A stretch of 64,000 bases of DNA from Aulostomus chinensis (GCA_037954235.1 JBBMOA010000014.1:26230273-26294272), one strand, 5' to 3'; shown: positions 47,142-60,529, counted from the first letter of the stretch. The notes: a model not told the origin generated them from the letters alone. Program-made: numbers and translations.

Positions 47142-47715
47142 TCAGTAGTGGAAGAAGAATATGGTTCATTTACAAAAAACGTTGAAATATCGGGATAAAA
47201 TACTACTGTGGTAAAAGAAAGTCTCGTTTAAAATTCTACCACAGTGGAAGATACTGAGTTTACCAAAAGAGTCAAAATAGGAATTTTAACATAATGTTTG
47301 TGTATTTCAGAGCTTGAGCTCTTGAATTTGACTCTTCAGATCAACTAGGAACTGATGGATTCAGATAAATGTGGTGGAGGGAAAAAGTACAATATTTTCT
47401 TTTGACATGTAGAGGAATTAAAGTCCTGAAATAGAAATACTCAGCTTAAATAGATACCTCAACATTTCAATTAAAGGGAGTACTGAAATAAATATACTCA
47501 GTCACGTTCCACCAGTGAATAAACCAGTGCAGCCTGGTAGCACGAGGCAAACAATGACACCATTTGTTTTGTATTACATGTAGCCGGCGTATGCATTCTT
47601 GCTGCATCAGTGTATACACGTCTTTGTTCAATGTGTACAAATGTATGCCTTATTGTCATGTATTGGTGTGTGCAAAAACTGCCTGAACCTTGTGATTCAT
47701 AGTGCAACTGTTGTG
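47142..47715 (+). repeat. Old local duplication, copy 2 (contains a MITE)
   Basis: Left end CAGTAGTGGAAGAAGAAT and right end CACGTTCCACCAGTG near 47517 bound the MITE part. Downstream it shares CAGTGCAGCCT, CAATGTGTACAAATGTATGCC and GTGATTCATAGTGCAAC with copy 1. A third, shorter relative may lie at 42590-42700. Confidence 0.55.
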
Positions 47716-50700
47716 ACCTCAGCACATCAACCTGACATAGAAATATGATGGCAAAGGACTTCATCTTCACCTCTCAGCTGTATATCTTCTCTTCTGCTTG
47801 TCTCCTTGGCAAAGTCTTCATTTGGCTCTACCCATCATCTTTTATAAGAGGAAGATCTAGATCAGTCATCCTCTGGGAAAATGGCTCAATTCCTCTCCGA
47901 GTTTCAGTGTGTTGGTTAGTCTGCTGCCCTGGTCCCACCCCATCCCATGTACGGTGAGCTCAGCATGTTGTGCAACCCTCCAAGCTGGTCCTCATCCAAC
48001 ATAAACCTTTTCTGCCTCTAGTGTGTTACCACAGACCTCCACAGTGCCAATGGACATATCTGAGGCAGCAGTAGAAACTGCACTTTGTGCCATCTGTAAG
48101 CCTTGAGAGGTTTCTGTAAGCAAGTAAGAGCAAGCTAGAGCTTCACTGCCCTCCTTTAATAAGCAGATTTCAATGATCAATCAACAGGTCTTTCATTTGT
48201 TTGTGTTGGAACTGAGTCACACTCATCTCTGGCCTTTCATTATATAGCTGACAAGTGATCACCATCTGTAGACTTATTAAGATACATTAGATCATTTGAT
48301 ATGTTGAATGATGCCGTTATTCCTTTTTGGAAGAGCACCAAGTACAACTGACTGGTTGGAAACCTTGGTATGGTGCCAGGATAAAGATGAACAACTACAT
48401 CTCCCAGCTGGCTGCAGGAAATGCAGGAAGAAGCTGCAGGGAACTTGTTCAAGAGAGTTAAACTGTGGGCCTCATGTTCGGTGATCAAAAAATTGTGAAA
48501 TGTTGGCAATTTAGTAGGGTTCCATGTTTCCCGTAGACCTGAGTTCCGTTCACAGTGAGAGGGCAACCATTACCTAACCATGCCTCTGTGCATTACTATG
48601 TCTCATTTCACGACAAGCTTTTCTTTGATAACTGAGGCTTTAATAAAGAACAGAGAATAATGGTCACTTTTACATCAAAACTGAGTCATCTATGCAGATA
48701 TAAAGAGCAAATATGGCTCCACAACCAGAATGCACCAGGCTGTTGGCCCTCTGAGGCAACTCCCATGCTGCTGTAACGTTGCCCTGTTAGGAACAGAACT
48801 CTTAGCTGTAAGCTTCACCCTGCTGTTGGGCAGGCCCTTATTTGAGCCAACTTTCCTTAAGGCGGGTGTACCAAAAATGTAGAAGTATTTTTGATCAAAC
48901 TGTAGAACCAAATGAGGGGCGGAGCTGTAGTGCATCTGAAGGTAAATAGTGCTCATTTAACTCCCTCCGCTGCAATGATAAATGATATAGCTGTCTTTGA
49001 ATGTGCTGATGAGGCTTGGTCTTTTTCTTTTTTCTCTTTTTTTTCAGCACTAGCCAATAATGATTAGGTGTTTGTTACTGTGGTCTGTTGTTCCCTCTCC
49101 ATTCTGATGACGTGAAGCTAAAGGTTGTATTTCTTTAACACTTGAAAACACACTTGGCGCCATCAACAATATGTGACATCAGCAGGGCACAGCTGTGGTT
49201 TTTTACCTGCTACACCTGCACTGTTGAAGCCAGCTGTCCTGAGTGTACTATATTTATCATTTTTGACAATGGAAGAATTTATAGACATCTATCTATTTTG
49301 CTGTGGAAAAAAAAAAACAGACAGCATTGCTCCTCTACCTCTGACACATTGAGGCACTCAATTTCTCACACTGGGTTCATTTTTACACAGTACTTAGAGA
49401 TTCCGTGTTGTAATGCAGCAAAGGGACATAAACCTCTGGAAGAAAAACAGTCCTTTAGTGACCCTCGTGTTCTCTATCATGGATGATCCCTGTGTATTTC
49501 AGCCATTTAGCATTACCTGAGACACTACAAGAAAAAAATTAAGAAATGTTCGAGAATTATGGTTCACAACATCAAGATCATTAAGAATTGAGCAGAGAAA
49601 CGAGAGCATAGCTTCATTAAGTAAAATTTGGGGGGCCTCTACCAAGCTGACTACCACTAGGGTTGTTGTGATGCACTTCATGCTCGGTGGCACGACTTTC
49701 TAGCAACTGACAAGAAATTTTTTTTTTTTTTTTTTTACCACCACAACCCTTACTTGGATAAATTGTATTGATAGAGTATCCATATCCAGTTAAACACTCA
49801 AATACAGTATATTCAAGGATCCTTGAAGCAATTAAACCTGTAATTTGTATTTGATTATATGCTTTTATTCCAGTTTCAGCTGGTCAGCTTGACTTGCTAC
49901 AAGCAGTAGCATGTGTCAATTGTATTCCACTTGTGCACATGGGTTTGGGGATTTTTTTTAAAAAAATGCCCTTGGAATCAAGGTTTTCCTTAACGTGCCT
50001 CTAATCTTTTATGGTTTTACAGTTATGGTAGACAGATTGAGAGGACAATAGCTTCTGTTTATTTGCTCACCAGATATCCACAGTAACACTGTGGCCCAAA
50101 ATAATGCAGGCAAAAGTGTCTGTGTTATTTCCAGGATGACTTATTTCTCTCCCTCCTGTCTAGGGCAGACTCCACACCTCTGCCAGGAGTTTCCTTATAA
50201 AATCTACATATCTGATCACTAAACTGTTCTCTCCTGACATTGCGCCATAATTATTTAAGTTAATCTGCAAAGCAACATCTGTGTAGTATTTTACTCTACC
50301 TCCCACCTATGACTCTCAACAGGCAGCCAAGGTGCAGGCCAAGGTCACAGATGTTTTACTGCTTGGTGTGGACGAGCAGGTGGGTGAAGAAAAGAACGCG
50401 CAGAGGAACCTGGGGAAATGCCATGTATTTTCTTAAAATTCTGAAGGATTTTCGACAGGTACCAGACATCACATCACACACCCACAGGACATAGCCAAAA
50501 AAACACTCACACAGTAATTTCTTGTGGACATTTGTTAAAAGACCATGAATCGCTCACAGACAGTCATGCAATCATAAAAAAACACACACCTTTGTTTCAT
50601 TTTCTGCAACTGATGGAGCTCATTAAAAGGATCTGTTACTCCCTTAAGCCATTTCCTGTTTACAGGACTGAATGTGAGGATACATGTGACAGTAGTCTGT

Positions 50701-53700
50701 CTGCGAAACTAAAGACAGCTGATGTAATTTCCTTTACTTAACACCCTTCAACTCGTGCTCTAAAACGGCTTCAACCTGGAAACATCTGGCACAGATGAGA
50801 TACTAAATACGCTTGTACATTTAAACCCAAGCGTGCTGAGAAACAAAATAATATATGCACTATGAACTCGATGAATGGATTAATTCTCTACAGATCACAC
50901 TTTTTAACAAGGCAGGCCCTTCCTCACTTCGTGCAAAGATTGTTTACCATTTGAACCAGGCTTAGGAAAATGTCTGGGAAAGCCAGCCAACAGTCTAATT
51001 GTCAGTTGTGGCGAATCAAATGGTCTAAAACTGCTTTACAGGAAAAGTCGCCACAGTTTGATCACAGCTGAGCTTGAATCTTAACGATTGCCCCATGATT
51101 AGATTTTACCCCTCAGAACAGCCCAGCTACCACACACGCTACGCCACCATCATTAACCATGCGGTTTTGAGCAAAGACGGTCCCCAAAACTCTGCAAGTC
51201 TGCATTTTTACACGCGACACAACATTTCCTGGGCACCACAGTGGATCCCGTGCTGTAATCAGACTTCAGACTATAATGCAGATGTGTTTCATGCTCAATC
51301 CTGTTAATCATCATGAAAATATATTTTATCAGCATTTTATCACCCCACTGAACTTAATCAGCTAAAAGGCTATTTATTTTACAATCTGACCGCCTCACAC
51401 AGATAATATCTTTCAGCTATGTTCTCTTCTTAGTTCAGTACCCTGCAGGCATGCAAACAACACAAAGTGCACACAAATACTATGCTAACCTGCCCCCCCC
51501 CCAAAAAAAAATACACAAACACCCCACTTTTCAATCCTGAGAGATTATTTAAGGAGATTATTTAAGGCTGCTTTTTCTGTTCAGTTTTCTGAACAACATG
51601 CACATTAGAATCTTTCTTTTGACTCTGGATGAAAGGAAAACCATCGTGCTGCATGGAAAAATATAATTCTTACATTTCCTTTTTCATTCAGTGGTACTGA
51701 ACTCAATGTAAACTTAGCATGCAAACATCTAGTGCTAAATGCTGATGTTAACAGACGATTACAATCATCTTGACGGGCAATTTCTATCTGGATCATTTAT
51801 GATAGCAATCCTTCCTTAAATTATTGAGAATTTTCACGAAAGAAAATGTCAACGAGAGAGTAAATTCTAAACTCTGAATCCTGTCATGATCACAACAACA
51901 TGAGCTGAAAGAAGAGACATTTCTTCATGTTATGCCTCATTTGTTGAGCTGGACGAAGTAGCCAGGGGGAGGGAAGTCTAGGTCTCTCTACTTATGCTGC
52001 TGCCCCCCATGACCGGAGCCTGGATAAGTGGAAGCAAATGGATGGATGGATGGATGGATGGATGAAAAAGTAGAAAAATTGCAAGATGCTCCACATAGAA
52101 ATTTGAAATAGAAAATTTAGATTTTTCTAAATGAAAATCGAACTGACTTGGCAATACAATTGTGCAGGAGCGCTGACTTCCAAGATGACGTTCAAACTGC
52201 AATGACTGACATGTCTCTGACATGTGGTGCTGCTGTAGTTTGCCCCCAGATATCATGAGCTATAATGGAGAAATCAGGAAGGGATGGACAAGTCTTGAGC
52301 TCATCATCGGGTAACAGGATGTCGGTGTTCAAATCATCAGTGTTTTCATGGTGACTAGACAAATTAACAGAAGATGCTAGAAGAGACTAAGGAGCCAACG
52401 CTGACAAGTGTGGTGCTTCAAATAGCAGAGGGACAAATATGGAGCTCATTTGGAACATATTACAGCCTTACACTCAGAAATATGGCAGTCTTCCCGATAA
52501 GGCTGTCTTGTCAAGTTTGCTGATCCTATACATTCCTGGTTGGAAGAACGGAGTTGTCTGTTTTTACTGTTTTTCCATTAAATGTGGATAATGTTGGTTT
52601 CCTTTGCAGGCAGATTTACGAGAGTAAAGTTAGCAGTTGCAGATTCAATGGACCAGACCTTAACAATAAAGACTGACTGGACTTACATGCCGTGCTTCAG
52701 TTCTTCAACATTTTATCTGACCTGACATGCTTAATGCAGAATCATCTGGAAAAATGATTATTTACTTACGCAAACAAAAACTTAACGTACAAATAACAAA
52801 CTGACAGATGAACAATGAAGTTTTGGAGAAAACCAAACTTAAATACCAACTGATCCTATCAAAAAACTCAAAAGAGGAGGGCAGGAAAGGAAATAATTCA
52901 AACAGAGATGATGAGGACTGAGGAGACATGAGTGAATCACTCAAAAAAGGTGGGAAACATTAACAGGAAGTAAGGCAAAAAGAAACGTTCGACAATGATT
53001 TCAAAATAAAACTGAAAAGGGCAAAGTAAAAAAGGGTTACATCAAAACAATGGTCCATAATAATACAACAGACAGCACACCAAAAGGGACTGTTACATGA
53101 CCAATCTTCCTTTTATTTCATTAAATCTTCTGAGTTCTTTTGGGGCACCATAATTTATTCACTCCATCCTCAAATATCTGGATGATGGAAACTAGCTGAT
53201 GATTAACCTGATTTCTTCCGCTGTTTCAGTCTATGTTGTCGTTGCCCATGGTTGCAAAAAAAGCATTGCACTTTAAATCAAAACGACTCAAACAATCAAA
53301 CCAAGCAAGGGACAAAAACATCTGTGAACTGCATCCACATTTCCCACTTGTGCCACTTACATATGTGATTTGACTTGTGTTTATAACAGGACAAATGTCT
53401 GCATTTTAATTGCAAAAACGAATCCATAAAAACAGACAGTAAGCCCAGACCAAGGTTCCAGAGCTTCCAGAGCAGATCTTGTGCATAATAAGAGCGCAGT
53501 GGGGAAGGGGCGGTGCAGCTGGGTAAAACATTAGCAAATAAGCCCGTCCAAACACTGTCTGTGCACCGTCTGTGCGTCGAGAAGCTCTTGCCTTGCAACC
53601 TCAAAACTCTCTGCTCTGCATCAACTGCACGTCTGATTTACACTGTGCTGAGGTGTCAGCACACCAGTAAATGGACCTCGTTATTGGAAACTGAACTGAA

Positions 53701-53894
53701 CAAATGAGACACATCTGCATTCTTAATAAACTGAACTGCTGATGTCATCCGATGAGGAGAAACATCTGCTGAGGGTCCACAGGTGCTGAGGAATGTGTGA
53801 CATTTTGAATCCAAATTGTGTGACGTGGTGATGACAAGGAATGTCTGACTTTATTGTGTGTTCTTCACGCTGAATACCACAGAGCCCTAGAGTT
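47716..53894. other. Intergenic DNA with one exon-like spot
   Basis: It includes the LINE end at 52.0 kb and an isolated exon-like 57-base stretch at 50323-50379 (plus). No gene is otherwise supported. Confidence 0.5.
51937..52064 (+). mobile_element. LINE 3' end fragment (L2/Rex1-like)
   Basis: GAGCTGGACGAAGTAGCC, then GGGAGGGAAGTCTAGGTCTC, then CTGCTGCCCCC, a GGATAAGTGGAAG motif and (ATGG)n form the standard 3' end of a fish LINE of the L2/Rex1 kind. It is heavily 5'-truncated. Confidence 0.6.
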
Positions 53895-54990
53895 TATTAC
53901 AAAACCGTAAGATATAGCGTGTTCCCTCAAATTAGTTATTCTGAGGCTAAAAAATACAACTTGTTCTGAAAATTTAGTTATTCTGAAGCTATGACAAATC
54001 TTATCTTTGATTCATTATTTTGAAGCCAGAAAGCATAACTTGTTATCAATTTAGTTATATTGAGACTGCAACATATTTTGACTTTTGACTTAATTATGGG
54101 GCTGCACGGTGGTGCAGTGGTCAGCACTGTGGCCTCACAGCAAGAAGGTTCCGGGTGCGAGTCCCGGCTTGGGAACGGGATCTTTCTGTGTGGAGTCTCC
54201 ATGTTCTCCCTGTTCCTGTGTGGGTTCTCTCTGGTACTCCAGCTTCCTCCCACAGTCCAAAGACATCAAGAGGGGACGAGGCTGATTGATTCTCTAAATT
54301 GACCGTAGGTGTGACTGTGAGTGTGAATGGTTGTTTGTCTCTGTATGTTGGCCCTGCGATGGACTGGTGACCTCTCCAGGTTGAACCCCGCCTCTCGCCC
54401 ATAGATGCTGGGATAGGCTCCAGCCCCCCCCCCCCCCCCCCGCGACCCTTACTAGTAAGGAATAAGTGGTAGATGACGATGGATGGATGGACTTAATTAT
54501 GACTAACCCTAACCCTAACCCTTTAGCTATTTTGAGGCTACAACATATAAGTTGTTCCCACAAATTAGTTGTTTTGAGGCTAAAAAATATTACTTGTTTG
54601 CTCATTTTAATTAACTGACACAAGACACAACTTGTCCCAAAATTAAGTAGCTTTGAGCTACACAATATAACTTTTTCCTACATTTTGATTAAATTGTAGC
54701 CACAAATATAACATGTTTGCACAATTTGATTAATTCATGGCCACAAATAGAACTTGTTCAGAAACACCAAAATAACTAAATTGAGGGAACAAGTTATATA
54801 TTGTGGGCTCAAATTAATGAAACAAACAAGTTATATCTTAGGGTTAGGGTAGGGAGCATGTTGTAAGAGACTCTTTGGGTGATGTGCACTAGATTTATGT
54901 TTGATCTTTTATTTTTGGGCCTCAAAATACCAAAAGAGGAAACAAATTATCACCTGTGGCCTAAAAAAAATTACCTATGCCATCTAAAAA
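53895..54990. repeat. Inverted, degenerate ~42-bp minisatellite with telomere-like motifs
   Basis: Left arm units read roughly CTACAACATATAACTTGTTC then AAATTTAGTTATTTTGAGG. After about 54760 the same words appear reversed (AACTAAATTGAGGGAACAAG, TTATATATTGTGGGCTC). CTAACCCTAACCCTAACCC lies at 54503-54521 in the left arm and TTAGGGTTAGGG at 54839-54850 in the right. The SINE at 54099-54489 interrupts the left arm. Confidence 0.75.
54099..54489 (+). mobile_element. tRNA-derived SINE (V-SINE/DANA-like), full length, inside a minisatellite
   Basis: It begins GGGCTGCACGGTGGTGCAGTGG, given here as its A-box region, with B-box GGGTGCGAGTCCC. The centre and a tail with a run of about 18 C and a GATGGATGGATGG end follow. 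A perfect 12-bp GACTTAATTATG duplication lies at 54087-54098 and 54490-54501. It is the only copy of this family in plus orientation here. Confidence 0.82.
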
Positions 54991-57145
54991 AAATGAAAAT
55001 AAAAAAAACATAATAGGGTCTTCGCCTGAAGTACACCTTCAGGCTCAGGCCCTAAAAATCCTGCTACTCTAGAACTCACAATGTACATGTGCAATACGCC
55101 AGCACAAGCTTCTTGCAGATAATGTTTCACTCTAATATGTCACCAGTTCTGGCAGTGAAACTCTGTAAAGTTGGGCTCAAGCAGAGGACAGGAACCTACA
55201 CAAAAATGTGACACTTCCATAAACAGTGATCCCTGTGAATAATCTGTTTTGGGTTGGAAGCCGGAGTGTTTTTACTATGCAGACCATATAGGGTGTAGAC
55301 TCTCAGCAGGGCAGTGGAGCACGGCTGGACGAGCCGTGCTGGGACAGGGCTGTTTACAGACGAGCGGCCTGGCCAGCAGGACTTTTATAAGAGTCAGTGG
55401 GCTTCTTTTAATAAATTAGCATGCCTGCTGCCCCTCTTATGCCTGACAGCTTCCAGAGTGAAAGACGTAGATATGGGAGTGTAAAAGGGTGTCCAGTGTA
55501 AGGGCCCCTCATCACGAGAGCCTGTTTATGTAATCCTATCATTGCTGTCTGCAGGACATTAATGATCTGCAGGGGAACTTAAGAGCAAGTCAAGCCCAGC
55601 TGTCAGACTGTATACACTCATAGAAGCGTAAGAAAGAATGCTTTGAGTTGTTCCAAAACAGCAAATTGAAAAAGCTGGCTAGAAAATGTAAGAGAGGGAG
55701 AGGGTTTGAGCAAATGGAGGAGGAGAGAAGAAAAGACAAATGGTGGCCAGGCCTGACCTAACTGCTGCATGGAAGCGTCTGTTATTGAGATTCAAGGAAG
55801 AGATGAAAACGCAGGAGTCTCTATAGAGAAGACTGTGGAATTTAGCTTACGCCAGCCAACGCTGAGGGCCCCTTTAAGGGATACCTTGATGATTTTACTG
55901 AGATATTTGTCTTTGCCAGCCACGTGACCAATGTTAGAAAAATGTTCCGTAGCTGTCGTCGTGTCCTTGAGCTACCCCAAAAACAGACGTCAGTTCTAGT
56001 CTCTCAAGCTGATTGGTAGCACTTGCAAGCTTTGGCTGCTATAGCTCGTCCAACTGGTTCTCATTTGAATGGCAAATATGAGCAGGATTATGTGAAATGG
56101 TGAAACAGTCATTCATCACAGCCACAGTTAACAAACCCTTCCCTAATAATCAGACAACATCCTCAGCACCCTGCGTCTGCTCTTATAGTAGCTCCATACA
56201 TCCAGCCAATAGACTAATCCCACTCTGAAACCACATGAACCGACTTGATTCTGATTCCATTTAAAGGATCTGTTCTCCCAAGATACTGTATATATTTTTA
56301 ACCGTTTATAAAAAAGTGTACAAAGAATCCTCTTTTAAAAGTGAAACTAAACTTTCAGGTTGTTTTGGGTTTGTTTGGCCAAGTTTTGAGAAATCTGCCT
56401 CTGGGATGAATTTCTGCTCTAAATTAAGTAATAATTCATTTCAGTACTGTTTGTATGAAAGCTGTGAAATTTCAGCGTTGTGGGGGTGCTAGGAAGAAAT
56501 CAGTTTGGTTAATTCCAGTCAGCGTCATATGACTTTAATAAAAAGCTGAAATATTTTAAGTTGGTGGTATTTTTCCAACTTACTGTAGTTTTGCAGTCTG
56601 CTATTGTCGTTAAGGTGAATCACATCCCCAGGTGAACAAACTTGACTTACTGGCTGTTTGTCAGTTTGAGAAAAGCACAGGTAGGTTTTAACAGTAAGAA
56701 GAAGTTCAATTGTTTTGGGGAGGAGGGACAAAAAAGGCGTTAAAAGCCCAAGGACCCCGACCCCGGTGGCTGGGCTGTTAGTCTATGGGAACAGCATGAA
56801 CCAATGAAGCCACTTGGATCAAGGGCGAAACGTCTTCAAGACATTTAACTATATCTAAATGACCTGATTCAATTCCTTGAGATCACCTGTAGAATGCTGG
56901 AACCCTGTGAGAAGGATGCACAGCAGGGGAACCGCCAGCGCTGCGGCGCGAGCGCGGCTACTGGAAAATATGATGGAAGAAAATCAAGAGCAGGTGTGCA
57001 TGTGGGTGTGGAGATCAGGCTGCTCATTTACTCAGTCACTACTCCTTTGAACTCAAAATACTTTAGTATAGAAAGCATCAAATTCTGTCATACACCAGTT
57101 GAATGCTAGTTAGGCTAATGAATGGTAGTGGATTGGCAGTATTAG
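54991..57145. other. Intergenic DNA
   Basis: The 55300-55600 block is compact and enhancer-like. A GGCGAAACGTCTTCAAGAC motif near 56824 belongs to a widespread fish retroelement repeat (about 56750-56890). No gene is seen. Confidence 0.45.
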
Positions 57146-57153
57146 CATATCTC

Positions 57154-58443
57154 CAGGGCCGTTTCTACCTATAAACATTATAAGGGACGGCAGTGGGCCC
57201 CCCCCCCCTTTTTTTTCTAAAGCAATCTAGACGAAATACACCAGATTCAAGAAGTCAGAAAAGAAAGAAGTGAAATGAAGAGTAAGAAAAGAAAAAAAAC
57301 AAGACAGCAGTAAGTGATAATTTACATTGGATAAATTAGTCCTATGTTACGTATCTTGTACAAATGGTGTAATTAAGCAGCAGGTAGGCTAGCAAAAAAA
57401 TAAAGGTAAAGTTAATGTTTACTACCTGCCTGGCAGTTAATGCTAGTAACAAATTAGAACAGCTAGTGCAACTCTTTTTTTCAAACGGGCTGATAATATG
57501 GCTACAGACTGTAATGTGTTATAGTAATAGGATAAGGAAAACGCAGATGTGTTCTTGACTCACTTTTGACAGTATTTAATGACATGACATTGCAAAAGCC
57601 TAACATAGGTGGCATAGGTCCACTATGCAAGCTATTCTACCGTTATAATCTAAATGGGAGGTAGGAATAACCTACGATAATTCTGTGCATCATATTACCA
57701 GACTGGAACATTCACCAGCTTTTCACTGTCTTAAAAGCATCAGGTCTAATTCTCAGAGAGGAGAATGTTGAAATCTGCTATGTTAAGCTAAGTAGTAAAT
57801 CCATGTACTAAACATAAACATTACCTTGGGTGTTTTGAAGCATTGGTAGTTGTGAAAGCAGCTGGATTCCTTCCAAATATCAAAATCACAAACAAATAAG
57901 GTTATACCATATCTTTTCTTTCTCCCTCAAGGTGCTTTGCTTAAATTTCTAAGCCCTCCTCCTAAGGATGCATCCACTGATGAAGGTAGAGTAGAATTCT
58001 CTCTCTGAGCTGTTAGTGATCTCTTTCAATAGGCAAACATTGCTATAAAATGGTAACACATATATTTCGCTGTACATTTCACTGGACATTTCAGACTTTG
58101 GGATATGGGGCCCTCCTGATGGCTATATGATGCATTCTACATGAAAAATATGTAGTACATATATTTCATTATTTTCCCAGCTGCACCATCAGCTTCATCT
58201 CACATTCATGCGGAAGAAGACATGGGCGAGACTGCATCCAGTGGTGCCATGGCCTCAACATCAACACAAATTGAGTCTGCACCACTTCTCAGCACTGATG
58301 CTCCCTCTACGGCACAAGGAACCAGTTTAGGTGATAAGTGATATCCAGTGTAGTTGCCCAGAGTCCTCTGACAATGTCAACTGTCAAGAGAGTGCCCCCA
58401 AGTTCATTTCGCTTGGGCCCCCAAATTCCTTGAAACAGCTCTG
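57154..58443 (+). mobile_element. hAT transposon with ZMYM1/TTF-type transposase exons, 8-bp TSD
   Basis: The left end CAGGGCCGTTTCTA pairs imperfectly with the right end (CAGAGCTGTTTCAA on the minus strand). A perfect 8-bp duplication, CATATCTC, lies at 57146-57153 and 58444-58451. GGGCCCCC tracts inside both ends match the look of this hAT group in fish. At 1290 bases it is much too short for a full element, and the catalytic part is gone. Confidence 0.85.
57240..58330 (+). pseudogene. 5' exons of a ZMYM1/TTF-type hAT transposase
   Basis: Three exon-like pieces can be joined. One ends at 57309 with a GTAAGTG donor and is Lys-rich, ending KKQDS, with an in-frame TGA upstream. The second is 57932-57985, encoding ALLKFLSPPPKDAS. 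The third is 58181-58330, encoding a Ser/Ala/Thr-rich segment from APSASSHIHAEEDMGE to STAQGTSL. The phases (1, 1) agree across both junctions and all splice sites are canonical. The following exons, TTF finger and RNase-H-like core, are missing. Confidence 0.65.
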
Positions 58444-60529
58444 CATATCTCTGTCAGAAGTCATCAACCAGATCAGGTTGGGGATCTTGGTTTGCCCAGA
58501 AGTAATCCTCCTCATCCTTTCTCACAGAGTTGGCCATGATAAGCTGCCGTCTCTCCTCTAGTTGCCAATAAATCTTTGTAGGTGCTGTGTCAAATCACTG
58601 CACCCAGTCTGGAAAGTAGTTCTGACTACATATCTGATTTTAAGATGACAATGTCGCAATTTAAAATAGTTATTTCATCGCAAATATTATGTGCAGGCAA
58701 AAAATGTTTTTGGAAAACAGTGTATTTGTTTTCTTTTGGCAGACATATGTTAACACTTCCCATCCACCACCATTCATTGTGCTAAGCTACAGAAACAAGG
58801 GGTCAGGTGGTCTCTAAGGGTCTCAGCTCCCTAAGGGAGCACAGATGAGAGATGGATATCCATCATGTTGTCTGGCTCTGGGAATGAAGGACAGGAAGAA
58901 AATGTATCTGTTGTACTGTTTATTTTTGTCCATTCATCTCATCAAAAGTAAGTGCTGATAATAAAAGTAGTTTCACAGAGCACCCAGTTTTTTTTTTTAA
59001 CTCGGGAGCCTAAATGAATTTGTACCTATACATAAACAAGTCCCTAAGACATGAATTCAGGATGTTCCTGCTTCTCCAAAATCGTCTCTTCCTCTTCCTT
59101 GAGTGTAAATATCAGCTGCATAGCTGCAGCACAGCTATATTTTATGTAATCTTTAACTACACCTCTGCTCCACTCACCTTTCAGGGCTGCCTCAGGCTGC
59201 AACTCATTTCCACACACATCTGCTTTCACTGATCAGCTGGGGCTTCCACTGGCCCAATCATGTTAAAGGTGTGTATTTTCTCTGATTATTAGCTGAGGGC
59301 AGACATCTGGATGTGTTTAAGAGCAGGGTGCCTGGACCTGGCTTATTTGGTTTGGTTGCAGATTTGAACTCTAGAGGCCTGGCAAGGCAGCTCTCTGCGC
59401 AGGATCCTGGATGGAAAAACAAATCTTAATGAGGTCTTGGCTTCCCTCCTGCAACTTGTGCCTGAGAGACACTCGTTGGCCCTGGCAGCAAGAAGGGCTG
59501 TGTTTTCATCGGGAAGGTCGAAGGAAAATTTACCAGAAAACACTGTGGTGAAATGGAAAAGGTGCTCAGAGAAACATTGTTGCCTATGTACAGAATATAT
59601 ACATTCCTGTTAAAATCATGTATCACCATTGGATAAATTGAATCTCAGTTTAATTATATGAACTAAACATCATTTTAACCGAGCAAGGCTAAGAACAAAG
59701 GAACACTTCATACATCTATTAGATAAGACAGATGGCGAAGGGCACTGGATGAATGTGTCCAATAAATATCATTAGCAAAACACACAGAGGACTTAGCTGA
59801 TGTGATGTTCAACATCCTTGACCATTCAAAATCAGCTTAATATCACCGATGATTATTCAGCTAGAGCAGAAAACGAATGATGGCAGAACTGATGCAGATC
59901 AGATGCTCCTCACTCAGATTTTCAGAACATTGCTTTCATGCTTCATAAAGATTGATCTTGGGGCTCACATGGAATAAAAAGATGATGTCATATTGTGTGC
60001 ACGTGCCATAAGAATAATTCTATGTATCCAAAACCATTTTCACCCTGATCTGTCTCTGAAGCTATTGGAGATCAGCTGAAATCTATTAACACTATACTCA
60101 GTCTACATCAGCTCAGCAGCAGTTTACTGCTCGAAAGTCTCTATTACTCTGTAACTAATAGTCACTAATGTGTGTACACATTAGTTCCACATGTGTAAAC
60201 ACCCCAGCTTTGTCGAGGCTCTAAATGCAGACGGATATCTGCATCAGTTTGTCATGTTTTCTTGAAACATGCATACATTTGGCACAATCCTGCAAACATA
60301 CCTAACCCAATCAGTCAAACCACTGCTCCACAGCAGCTCGTCCATCCCAGTCTTTCAAATATCTTCATTTGATAAATACATTTGGTTTTCCAGATATTTG
60401 ACAAGATGATGCAGCCTCTTCCTTTCATTCTGCCTGGACCTGCCTTTGCACTTTAAATGACTAAAATAAAATAAAATGAACAAATAAATGACTGAATATG
60501 AAACTCATATGTATGTTATTCAAAAGACT

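Noticed and set aside
42553..47770. Minus-strand frames sharing a HIEQ..Y motif at 42.6 and 47.6 kb
   Set aside because: The likeness is explained by related copies of a local repeat rather than by a protein family.
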